From contig JAKBCI010000100.1 of NCBI GenBank assembly GCA_021807965.1, positions 1-6,603 on the forward strand: 6,603 nt of DNA. The letters run 5' to 3'. Origin of the DNA: Actinomycetes bacterium. Lineage in GTDB: Bacteria; Actinomycetota; Acidimicrobiia; Acidimicrobiales; RAAP-2. Positions within the stretch are counted from its first letter, which is position 1. Each line of letters begins with the position of its first letter. The translations under genes were made by a program, and so were the position numbers. Positions 1-5,111 of the stretch are shown piece by piece. The notes under the pieces are model-generated. The model did not search any database and was not told the DNA's origin. It was given only the letters and a program-made list of their open reading frames with translations.

Positions 1-2
1 AT

Positions 3-992
3 ACTGAGGCGCAGCGTACGGCATTCACCGTCACGGTCGACTACCGCCACGGCACGACAACCGGCATCTCCGCACACGACCGTGCGGCCACCGTCCGAGC
101 GTTGATTGATCCCGCGACGACGCCGAGTGACCTTAGCCGTCCCGGTCATATCTTTCCGTTGCGCTATCGCGCGGGCGGGGTGCTGAAGCGGGCCGGTCAC
201 ACGGAGGCCACGGTTGATCTGTGTCGACTCGCGGGGAAATACCCATCGGGGGTGCTGTGCGAAATCGTGAGCGCCGACAAGTCAGACATGGCTCGTCTGC
301 CCGAGTTGGAGCAGTTCGCCCGCCGTCACCATCTGCCGATTGTCACGATCGCCGACTTGATCCGCTATCGCCGTCATCACGAGAAACTGGTAACGCGCGT
401 CGCCGAGGCGACGCTGCCGACGACGGTGGGCACGTTCCAGGCGCTGGTCTTTGAATCGGTGCTCGACGGCGAGCAGCACCTTGCGTTGGTGTACGGCGAT
501 ATCGCGGCGGCGGCCGCGGTGCTCGTGCGCGTTCACTCGGAGTGCCTAACCGGCGACGCCCTGGGTTCCCTACGCTGCGACTGTGGTCCGCAACTACAGA
601 CGGCGATGGCGAAGATTGCTGCGGAAGGCGCTGGCGTCGTCGTCTACCTGCGCGGCCACGAGGGCCGGGGTATTGGCCTGGGTCACAAGATTCGTGCCTA
701 CGCGCTCCAAGAAGACGGACACGACACGGTGGACGCAAACTTGGAGCTCGGACTGCCGGTTGATTCGCGAGAATACGGAATCGGCGCGCAGATCCTCGTC
801 GACCTCGGCGTGACGTCGATGCGCCTGATGACGAACAATCCGAGTAAGTACGGTGGTCTGGAAGGATTTGGTCTGAACATCGTCGAGCGCGTGCCCATTG
901 AGAGCCTGCCGACGCCCTTCAACATTGACTATCTGCGAACGAAGCGAGAGCGAATGGGCCACCTGCTGGGGGGACTCGATGACGTCGAGTGA
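3..992 (+). CDS. ribBA: RibBA, bifunctional DHBP synthase / GTP cyclohydrolase II (5'-truncated by the window)
   Basis: This cytosolic enzyme makes both riboflavin precursors: 3,4-dihydroxy-2-butanone 4-phosphate from ribulose 5-phosphate (RibB part) and the pyrimidine precursor from GTP (RibA part). The reading frame is open from the first complete codon at position 3, so the start lies outside the window. 329 residues are present against roughly 400-430 for the family, so about 90 N-terminal residues are missing. The RibB end is clear ([10 protein letters not shown], then [11 protein letters not shown] and ADLIRYRR before about 390). The RibA domain follows, with the zinc motif SEC-LTGD-x4-LRCDC (cysteine codons at 543, 576 and 582), [19 protein letters not shown]-like [22 protein letters not shown] and the C-terminal [13 protein letters not shown]. 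The TTG at 102 is internal to the RibB domain and is not the start. The 3' end overlaps ribH by 14 bases. Confidence 0.96.
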   Translation, partial: TEAQRTAFTVTVDYRHGTTTGISAHDRAATVRALIDPATTPSDLSRPGHIFPLRYRAGGVLKRAGHTEATVDLCRLAGKYPSGVLCEIVSADKSDMARLPELEQFARRHHLPIVTIADLIRYRRHHEKLVTRVAEATLPTTVGTFQALVFESVLDGEQHLALVYGDIAAAAAVLVRVHSECLTGDALGSLRCDCGPQLQTAMAKIAAEGAGVVVYLRGHEGRGIGLGHKIRAYALQEDGHDTVDANLELGLPVDSREYGIGAQILVDLGVTSMRLMTNNPSKYGGLEGFGLNIVERVPIESLPTPFNIDYLRTKRERMGHLLGGLDDVE

Positions 993-1515
993 GGAGACCG
1001 AATTCGATCCGGCGCGCGCCGATGCGCTACGCGCGTTGGCCGGGACGCACCTCGTGGGGGATCACGATGGGCGGGGCCTGCGCATCGCGGTGGTCGCGGC
1101 TCGCTTCAACGGCGCCATCACCATACGCCTGCTCGAGGGAGCGCTGGCGGCACTTCGCGAGGCGGGCGTAGCGGCGTCGGACATCACCGTCGCGTGGGTG
1201 CCCGGTGCCTACGAGATACCGATGATGGCCCTGGCGTTGGCCGACGGACCGTCGACCGTTGACGCGATCGTCACGCTGGGCGCGGTGATTCGGGGGGAGA
1301 CCGGTCACTACGACATCGTGGCTGGGGAGTGCGCACGAGGGGTGCAAGATGTGCAGCTCACTGCCGGGGTGCCCGTCATCTTTGGCGTGCTGACCACCAA
1401 TACCGTCGACCAGGCACTGCAGCGATCCTTGCCCGATCTTACCAACAAGGGACGCGAGGCTGCGCTGAGCGCGGTGGAGATGGTTTCCCTGCTTCGCCAG
1501 CGCCGGGGCCGATGA
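979..1515 (+). CDS. ribH: RibH, 6,7-dimethyl-8-ribityllumazine synthase
   Basis: This enzyme condenses the pyrimidine product with 3,4-dihydroxy-2-butanone 4-phosphate to give the lumazine that riboflavin synthase uses. The family usually forms pentamers or 60-mer capsids. The 178 residues carry the family motifs in order: ARFNGAIT (41-48), the aromatic/phosphate loop PGAYEIP (75-81), [14 protein letters not shown] (101-114) with the expected catalytic His110, [15 protein letters not shown] (135-149) with the phosphate-binding Arg149, and NKGREAA (156-162). The ATG at 979 was chosen because a G-rich Shine-Dalgarno (GGGGGGA, about 968-974) sits just upstream and the N-terminal length fits actinobacterial homologues. 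An upstream GTG at 898 would overlap ribBA deeply and has no support. The 14-base overlap with ribBA implies translational coupling. The stop overlaps the next gene by ATGA. Confidence 0.96.
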   Translation: MTSSEETEFDPARADALRALAGTHLVGDHDGRGLRIAVVAARFNGAITIRLLEGALAALREAGVAASDITVAWVPGAYEIPMMALALADGPSTVDAIVTLGAVIRGETGHYDIVAGECARGVQDVQLTAGVPVIFGVLTTNTVDQALQRSLPDLTNKGREAALSAVEMVSLLRQRRGR

Positions 1516-1715
1516 ACGTCGCCGGCGTAGTAGTCGATTTCGATGTGCGTCGGGGCGACGGCTGGCTAGATGACGGCGCGCAGCGCTGGTACTTTCATTG
1601 CGTCGACATTGCGGATGGGTCGCGGCGCATCGACAACGGAACCGAGGCGGTCGGCGAACGAGTCGTGGGCCACCTGGGCCGAGACGAGGTGCGCGACGTT
1701 CGCGGGCGTGACTAG
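1512..1715 (+). CDS. Cold-shock-domain-like small protein
   Basis: This is a 67-residue protein, the size of CspA. The expected cold-shock fold elements are visible in order: GVVVDFDVRRGDGWL (5-19) at the RNP1 position, WYFHCVDIADGSRRI (26-40) at the RNP2 position, a G-T-E-x-V turn near 43-47, and VGHLGRDEVRDV (52-63) as the final strand. It belongs to the divergent actinobacterial branch with the FHC..IADGSR pattern. The usual RNP1 aromatics (K-G-F-G-F) are replaced by R-G-D-G-W, so nucleic-acid binding may be altered. The ATG shares ATGA with the ribH stop and has only a weak ribosome site, so it is probably translated by coupling with ribH. No direct link to riboflavin synthesis is known to me. 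It ends tail to tail with the minus-strand gene, sharing CTAG. Confidence 0.82.
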   Translation: MNVAGVVVDFDVRRGDGWLDDGAQRWYFHCVDIADGSRRIDNGTEAVGERVVGHLGRDEVRDVRGRD

Positions 1716-2002
1716 CTCGCCTCGCTCGAGCGCGCGGCGCGAACGTACACCTGCTGAACCTCGGCCAGTGCGTTGCGGTAGAGATCAACGTGCTCGCCGA
1801 GGCGCTCGGCGCCCTCGCGGATCATGGCGCCAACCACATCGATGACCAGCCGAGCGGCGGGCAGGTTCGCCGGCGTCGCCGCGAGGTGGACGGTCGCCAG
1901 CTGGATCAGGTGAAAGATGTGGTTCCCGAGGATCGTCTCCACGGGGGTAGCGCGCAGCCAGTCGATCTCGTCGGCGGACGTCGCGTCGGTTGGCTCGGCC
2001 AC
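1712..2002 (-). CDS. Small helical protein, DUF1844-like
   Basis: This is a 96-residue soluble, mostly helical protein of unknown function. Its core pattern (PVETILGNHIFHLIQLATVHL, then LPAARLVIDVVGAMI, then LGEHVDLYRNALAEVQQVYV) resembles DUF1844, a small family found near infC in actinobacteria. The resemblance lies in the spacing of 'AR..ID..G.M', 'LG' and the final 'LA..Q..YV' helix. I recognise this by pattern only, so the family call is tentative. The GTG at 2002 was chosen because the residues between the alternative TTG (2089) and this codon are arginine-rich, unlike the family, and overlap the upstream gene. Its GGAG lies only 2 bases before the GTG, so the ribosome site is not ideal. 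It lies 49 bases downstream of the membrane-protein stop and is probably co-transcribed with it. Confidence 0.68.
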   Translation of the reverse strand: MAEPTDATSADEIDWLRATPVETILGNHIFHLIQLATVHLAATPANLPAARLVIDVVGAMIREGAERLGEHVDLYRNALAEVQQVYVRAARSSEAS

Positions 2003-2051
2003 GACTCCACGGTAGCGGCCATCGAGGCGTCGGCGCGACCTCGTGACAACG

Positions 2052-3569
2052 TCAACGCGCGAGGGCGCTCGACGGCCGCACGAGTGCAATGAGGGGACGA
2101 GCGAGCAGTCCGATCACCGCTGGGACGAGAATCACCTGCCACGCCCAGCTCGGTACATCGAGTCCTCGGTGCACGAAGGGCGACGTGAAGGCCGTGTTCA
2201 CGATGATGAGTGCCGTCGCATACGCGATGGCACCCCAGTACGCGTGACGGTGCCAGAGTCCGTGGAGTATTCGTGCCAATACGGCGACTGCGATCACCAA
2301 GACGTACGCCACCTGAACGGTCGTGGCACTCTGCGGCGCGGGAAAGAACGCGACGCCGCTCAAGCTCAGCCAGGCCAAGGTCTCGGCGCGCAACCGTCCC
2401 TCGAGCACCTCGAGCACGACGAGCAGCACCGCGCTGGCGGCGAAGTAGTACCCGAAGAGGTTGACCTCGAAGACGAGCCGCAGGGCGAGGCTGACGCCGA
2501 CGAGCGAGACCACGAGGACCGGGTCGGCGAGGACGTCGGGTCGCCGGCGGGCGATCACGCGAGCGAGCACGATCGAAGCGACGATCGGTGCTGCTCGAGT
2601 GATCAGAAACAGTGGTGCACCGTGCAGGTGGACCTCCCAGAGCACGGTTCCGCCGTGCGGCGTAAAGAGGTTCGCACCCAAGGTGATGCGGTCCGAGCCG
2701 AGCAGTAGAACTCGTAGCGCCGACGAGGACGACACGGCGTCGAGCGCGGCGCTCGCCGGAAGTAGAACCGCGCCTAGGCCAAACAAGAAGCGCCACCGTT
2801 CACGGCCCACGAGGATGACGACCAGGGGCGCCACGGCCAGCACCGCGAATTGCTGGGACGTGAAGGCGAAGGCGAGCAGGGCGCCCGCGATGCCCCAGTG
2901 GCCGCGCACGCCGACGCCCAGCGCCGCGAGGATGAGTCCGAGGGCGAGGAGGTCTTGGGGGTGAAAATAGTCCACAAAGGCTGACATCACCGGTGCGGCG
3001 AGCACGAGCAGTGCGACGGTGGCGGGCTCCCAGACGCGCCCACCGCGGCCGGTGGCGCGTACGAGGATCACCGCCCCTATGGCCAGCGCGACCGGGGCCA
3101 CATAGCTCAGCTGCAGCGTCGATGCCGTGACGTTCGCGAAGAGTGCCCAGTGAACGATGGCGGACGCGGCATCTGCGCAGTGGCGACCAAGTTGGGAAGC
3201 GCTGGGAAACGCTACCGAGTGCCCGATACGAAGTAACGCCTCGGGCCCGGCGGTCAAAAAGGCGTAGAGGGGCGCCCCGAGCGGGTTGCCATCGACACCG
3301 CCGCTCGGGAACGCACAGGCGAGTGACCCATGTGCAATCGCCCACGACGGCACGGTGACTTCGAAGGAATCTCCCGAGTCGATGCCACCAAGAACCCTGG
3401 TCACGACGTACAGAAGCTCGCCAATGAGCGACCACGCGAGCACGAGTTGTCCCCGGGTGAGGGGGTGGTCGAGGACGCGCCCGACCCACGAGGGCGCACG
3501 AGGGCTACTGCTCACTCGTCGTGCTTCACGATCGTGGGCGTCGCCGCGAACCGGCTGGGTGACGGTCAC
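2052..3569 (-). CDS. Polytopic membrane protein, putative GT-C (GT87/DUF2029-like) glycosyltransferase
   Basis: About 505 residues from the GTG at 3569, with roughly 10-13 hydrophobic segments spread from residue 41 to 497. The layout fits the GT-C fold, whose members transfer sugars from polyprenyl-phosphate donors outside the membrane. An acidic D-S-G-D (64-67) lies in the first long external loop, where GT-C enzymes hold a catalytic Asp. YFHPQDLLALGLILAALG (201-218) followed by GALLAFAFTSQQFAVL resembles the H-x-Q-(N/D)-LL segment and following helix of GT87/DUF2029 proteins. NLFGYYFA (370-377) fits a later helix of that group. The substrate cannot be told. The frame is open up to 3797, but residues upstream of 3569 are low-complexity, polar and unlike a membrane protein. 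A GTG at 3515 is a second possible start, and neither has a strong ribosome site. It is divergent from infC and upstream of the DUF1844-like gene. Confidence 0.8.
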   Translation of the reverse strand: MTVTQPVRGDAHDREARRVSSSPRAPSWVGRVLDHPLTRGQLVLAWSLIGELLYVVTRVLGGIDSGDSFEVTVPSWAIAHGSLACAFPSGGVDGNPLGAPLYAFLTAGPEALLRIGHSVAFPSASQLGRHCADAASAIVHWALFANVTASTLQLSYVAPVALAIGAVILVRATGRGGRVWEPATVALLVLAAPVMSAFVDYFHPQDLLALGLILAALGVGVRGHWGIAGALLAFAFTSQQFAVLAVAPLVVILVGRERWRFLFGLGAVLLPASAALDAVSSSSALRVLLLGSDRITLGANLFTPHGGTVLWEVHLHGAPLFLITRAAPIVASIVLARVIARRRPDVLADPVLVVSLVGVSLALRLVFEVNLFGYYFAASAVLLVVLEVLEGRLRAETLAWLSLSGVAFFPAPQSATTVQVAYVLVIAVAVLARILHGLWHRHAYWGAIAYATALIIVNTAFTSPFVHRGLDVPSWAWQVILVPAVIGLLARPLIALVRPSSALAR

Positions 3570-3628
3570 GACACCGCGACGTATTCGTAGCGCGCCTCGG
3601 CGGGGGCATCGCGGACCTGATGGCGCCG

Positions 3629-3656
3629 TTGTTTGTCTGCACTGGCACTGGATACT
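3629..3656 (+). promoter_or_regulatory. Possible promoter for the infC operon (distal)
   Basis: TTGTTT (3629-3634) and GATACT (3651-3656) are 16 bases apart, a fair match to a housekeeping sigma -35/-10 pair. Transcription would start near 3663 and give a leader of about 220 bases. The same bases read on the minus strand contain TAGTAT, which could instead serve the divergent membrane-protein gene. By-eye match only. Confidence 0.3.
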
Positions 3657-3742
3657 ACCTAGTGACGCGAGGTAAGGGGAGTGGGTTGACTCGACCCGAG
3701 CCATCGGGAATGCGGCGTGGTTCGTAGGGGCGTCACGACGTC

Positions 3743-3751
3743 TGCTAGCCT
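3743..3751 (+). promoter_or_regulatory. Possible extended -10 element (proximal infC promoter)
   Basis: TGCTAGCCT fits the actinobacterial extended -10 form TGnTAnnnT. No convincing -35 hexamer lies 17-18 bases upstream. A start near 3758 would give a leader of about 127 bases that still contains both hairpins and the small leader ORF. Confidence 0.3.
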
Positions 3752-3776
3752 TAACGGGCAGTTCATAGCAAGTGAG

Positions 3777-3791
3777 GTTGGCGACGCCAAC
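3777..3791 (+). other. Leader hairpin 1 upstream of infC
   Basis: GTTGGC-GAC-GCCAAC is a perfect 6-bp stem with a 3-base loop. There is no T-run after it, so it is not an intrinsic terminator. It contains the 10-mer TGGCGACGCC (3779-3788), which recurs in hairpin 2. Confidence 0.5.
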
Positions 3792-3803
3792 GTCCACCTG
3801 GGT

Positions 3804-3869
3804 ATGCGCAGTACGCCGGGTTCAGAGTCATCGCCTCGCTTGCCGTGGCGACGCCGTGGCGTCGCGTAG
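3804..3869 (+). CDS. Possible 21-codon leader ORF upstream of infC
   Basis: ATG at 3804 to TAG at 3867-3869 would encode a 21-residue peptide, arginine-rich toward its end (LPWRRRGVA). It is in the same frame as infC and ends 15 bases before the proposed infC start. Its ribosome site is weak (CTGGG before the ATG) and the peptide matches no family I know. Its reading would cross hairpin 2, so ribosome movement could affect leader folding. It may equally be a chance ORF. Confidence 0.2.
   Translation: MRSTPGSESSPRLPWRRRGVA
3848..3865 (+). other. Leader hairpin 2 upstream of the infC ribosome site
   Basis: GCGACGCC-GT-GGCGTCGC is a perfect 8-base inverted repeat (about 7 bp of stem once a 4-base loop is allowed). 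It lies 7 bases before the infC Shine-Dalgarno. Its left arm is identical to part of hairpin 1, so the right arm could pair with either copy. No T-run follows. Confidence 0.5.
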
Positions 3870-3872
3870 AGC

Positions 3873-3878
3873 AAGGAG
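3873..3878 (+). promoter_or_regulatory. Shine-Dalgarno that sets the infC start at an ATC codon
   Basis: AAGGAG lies exactly 6 bases before ATC at 3885 and is the strongest ribosome site in this region. The next canonical in-frame codon, GTG at 3930, is 51 bases downstream of it, too far to be served. This argues that infC starts at ATC. Confidence 0.72.
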
Positions 3879-3884
3879 AGGGAT

Positions 3885-4493
3885 ATCGCAACAGGACCTG
3901 GAGACCACCGCGTCAATGAGCGGATACGGGTGGAGACCGTTCGGCTGATCGACAACGAGGGTAATCAACGAGGCGTTATGTCGAGTCGTGACGCCTTGGC
4001 GCTCGCCCGAAGTCTGGATCTGGACCTGGTCGAAATCGCGCCGACCGCGAGTCCGCCCGTCTGCCGAATCATGGACTACGGAAAGTTTAAATTCGACGAG
4101 GCGCAAAAGGCCAAGGAGTCGCGTCGCAAGACCACCAACGTCGGCGTGAAGGAGATGAAGTACCGTCCGAAGATCGGTCCAGGCGACTTCGACACCAAAA
4201 CTCGACTCGTCGAGAAGTTCCTTACCGATGGTCACAAGGTCAAGATCACGATTATGTTTCGAGGCCGCGAGTCAGCGCACCCGGAGTTGGGTCGAAAGAT
4301 CCTGGACCGGATCGTCGAGAAGGTGGGCGAGTTGGCTCGCGTCGAGTCAGCGCCGAAGATTGACGGACGCAACATGATTATGGTTCTGGGTCCAGAGAAG
4401 CGCGCGAAGAGCAAGGGTGGTGACGTCGCGAAGGCCGCGGCGTCGTTGGACGGGTCTCACGACCCGTCTCGTGAATCGATCGAGGAGAGCTGA
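3885..4493 (+). CDS. infC: Translation initiation factor IF-3, probable AUC start
   Basis: IF3 binds the 30S subunit, prevents early joining of 50S and checks the start codon and initiator tRNA. From the ATC at 3885 the protein is 202 residues. VNERIRVETVRLID (10-23) is the conserved N-terminal opening, MDYGKFKFDEAQK (63-75) is the family signature, a basic linker follows (about 75-95), and the C-terminal ribosome-binding domain includes KITIMFRGRE (120-129) and DGRNMIMVLGP (160-170). The tail is acidic. No ATG, GTG or TTG is in frame between the TAG at 3867-3869 and GTG 3930, and GTG 3930 would cut off the conserved VNERIR. ATC has a well-spaced AAGGAG. IF3 genes are known for rare starts (AUU in E. 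coli, AUC in Myxococcus) that let IF3 repress its own translation. It is the first gene of the operon, and rpmI follows one base after its stop. Confidence 0.93.
   Translation: MATGPGDHRVNERIRVETVRLIDNEGNQRGVMSSRDALALARSLDLDLVEIAPTASPPVCRIMDYGKFKFDEAQKAKESRRKTTNVGVKEMKYRPKIGPGDFDTKTRLVEKFLTDGHKVKITIMFRGRESAHPELGRKILDRIVEKVGELARVESAPKIDGRNMIMVLGPEKRAKSKGGDVAKAAASLDGSHDPSRESIEES
4449..4468 (+). other. Hairpin at the 3' end of infC, before the rpmI ribosome site
   Basis: GACGGGT and ACCCGTC form a perfect 7-bp stem around the 6-base loop CTCACG. It lies inside the poorly conserved infC tail, 13 bases before the GAGGAG used by rpmI. No T-run follows, so it is not a terminator. It may shape translational coupling or RNA processing between infC and rpmI. 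Confidence 0.4.
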
Positions 4494-4494
4494 G

Positions 4495-4689
4495 ATGCCA
4501 AAGATGAAGACCGACAGCGGCGCGAAGAAGCGGATCAAAATCACCGGCAGCGGCAAACTACGGCGACGCAAGGCGTTCCGGGGCCACATCATGGAAAAGA
4601 AGAGTTCCGTGCGAGCTCGCCGGCTCGGCCGCGAGACGGACATTGCGCCGGGCATTGAGAAGAACGTCAAGAAGATGTTGGGCCTGTAG
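4495..4689 (+). CDS. rpmI: Large ribosomal subunit protein bL35
   Basis: This is a 64-residue, strongly basic protein of the 50S subunit, of normal length for bL35. It has the family opening MPKMKTDSGAKKRIKITGSG, the basic stretch LRRRKAFRGH (22-31) and the C-terminal IEKNVKKMLGL. The ATG at 4495 starts 1 base after the infC stop, with GAGGAG (4482-4487) 7 bases upstream inside infC, so translation is probably coupled. A small GGCC-TGTA-GGCC stem spans its stop codon. Confidence 0.97.
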   Translation: MPKMKTDSGAKKRIKITGSGKLRRRKAFRGHIMEKKSSVRARRLGRETDIAPGIEKNVKKMLGL

Positions 4690-4712
4690 GCCTCAAGTGA
4701 GGAGACATTGAT

Positions 4713-5072
4713 ATGGCACGAGTGAAGCGGGCGGTCAACGCCAAAAAACACCACAAGGCGATTCTCGAACAGGCCAAGGGCTACTACGGCGACCGCAGCC
4801 GTACCTTTCGCGCAGCGAACCAAGCGGTTCAGCATTCGGGCGTCTACGCGTTCCGCGACCGTCGGGCACGCAAGGGCGAGTTTCGCAAGCTCTGGATTCA
4901 GCGGATCAATGCGGGTACGCGTCAGCACGGGGTCAGCTATAGCCGATTCATCGCCGGCCTCAATGCGGCGGGTATCGAGGTCGACCGGCGAATCCTTGCT
5001 GACCTCGCGGTGAACGATGACGCCGCCTTCGGTGCCCTCGTGGCCCAGGCGTCGGCGGCACTGGCTAAGTAG
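4713..5072 (+). CDS. rplT: Large ribosomal subunit protein bL20
   Basis: This is a 119-residue, basic protein that binds 23S rRNA early in 50S assembly. It matches bL20 along its whole length: [37 protein letters not shown] (21-39), [20 protein letters not shown] (46-65), then [20 protein letters not shown]. The ATG at 4713 has GAGGAG (4699-4704) with an 8-base spacer. bL20 represses this operon in E. coli and Bacillus. Whether it does so here is not shown by the sequence. It is 23 bases after rpmI. Confidence 0.97.
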   Translation: MARVKRAVNAKKHHKAILEQAKGYYGDRSRTFRAANQAVQHSGVYAFRDRRARKGEFRKLWIQRINAGTRQHGVSYSRFIAGLNAAGIEVDRRILADLAVNDDAAFGALVAQASAALAK

Positions 5073-5111
5073 GATCTCCTGCTCGAGACGCTTAGTTCGA
5101 CGCACCAGCGC

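Larger units (their letters stand above)
3570..3884. other. Divergent intergenic region with the infC leader
   Basis: About 315 bases separate the probable GTG of the membrane-protein gene from the infC start. No conserved protein is encoded here. It must hold the promoters of both divergent units. I see a few weak promoter-like hexamers, two GC-rich hairpins sharing a 10-base repeat, a possible 21-codon leader ORF, and a strong Shine-Dalgarno just before infC. No T-tract terminator is visible in either direction. Confidence 0.7.

Noticed and set aside
102..992. TTG at 102 as the start of ribBA
   Set aside because: Conserved RibB sequence ([12 protein letters not shown] and so on) continues in frame upstream to the window edge, so the gene is simply cut by the window.
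1723..1732. CGCTCGAGCG palindrome near the convergent stop codons, as a terminator
   Set aside because: It has no loop and no T-run and lies within coding sequence. Such GC-rich palindromes are common by chance here.
1027..1788. Long minus-strand open frame opposite ribH and the cold-shock gene
   Set aside because: Its translation is arginine- and histidine-rich with no family pattern, and it mirrors well-supported genes. Typical antisense openness of GC-rich DNA.
2043..2708. Plus-strand frame of about 220 codons opposite the membrane protein
   Set aside because: It is rich in Asp, Glu, His and Arg, as expected from the complement of hydrophobic codons, and has no recognisable domain or ribosome site.
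1906..2796. Second minus-strand frame overlapping the membrane protein and the DUF1844-like gene
   Set aside because: The product is extremely Arg/Ser/Pro/Thr-rich with no hydrophobic core, while the other minus-strand frame encodes a coherent membrane protein.
3570..3797. N-terminal extension of the membrane protein up to TTG/ATG-type starts near 3797
   Set aside because: The extra residues are polar, Cys- and Arg-rich and unlike a membrane-protein N-terminus, and they would cover the likely infC promoter region.
4681..4692. GGCC-TGTA-GGCC stem over the rpmI stop, as a terminator or regulatory hairpin
   Set aside because: Only 4-5 bp with no T-run, in the middle of an operon whose next gene must be expressed.
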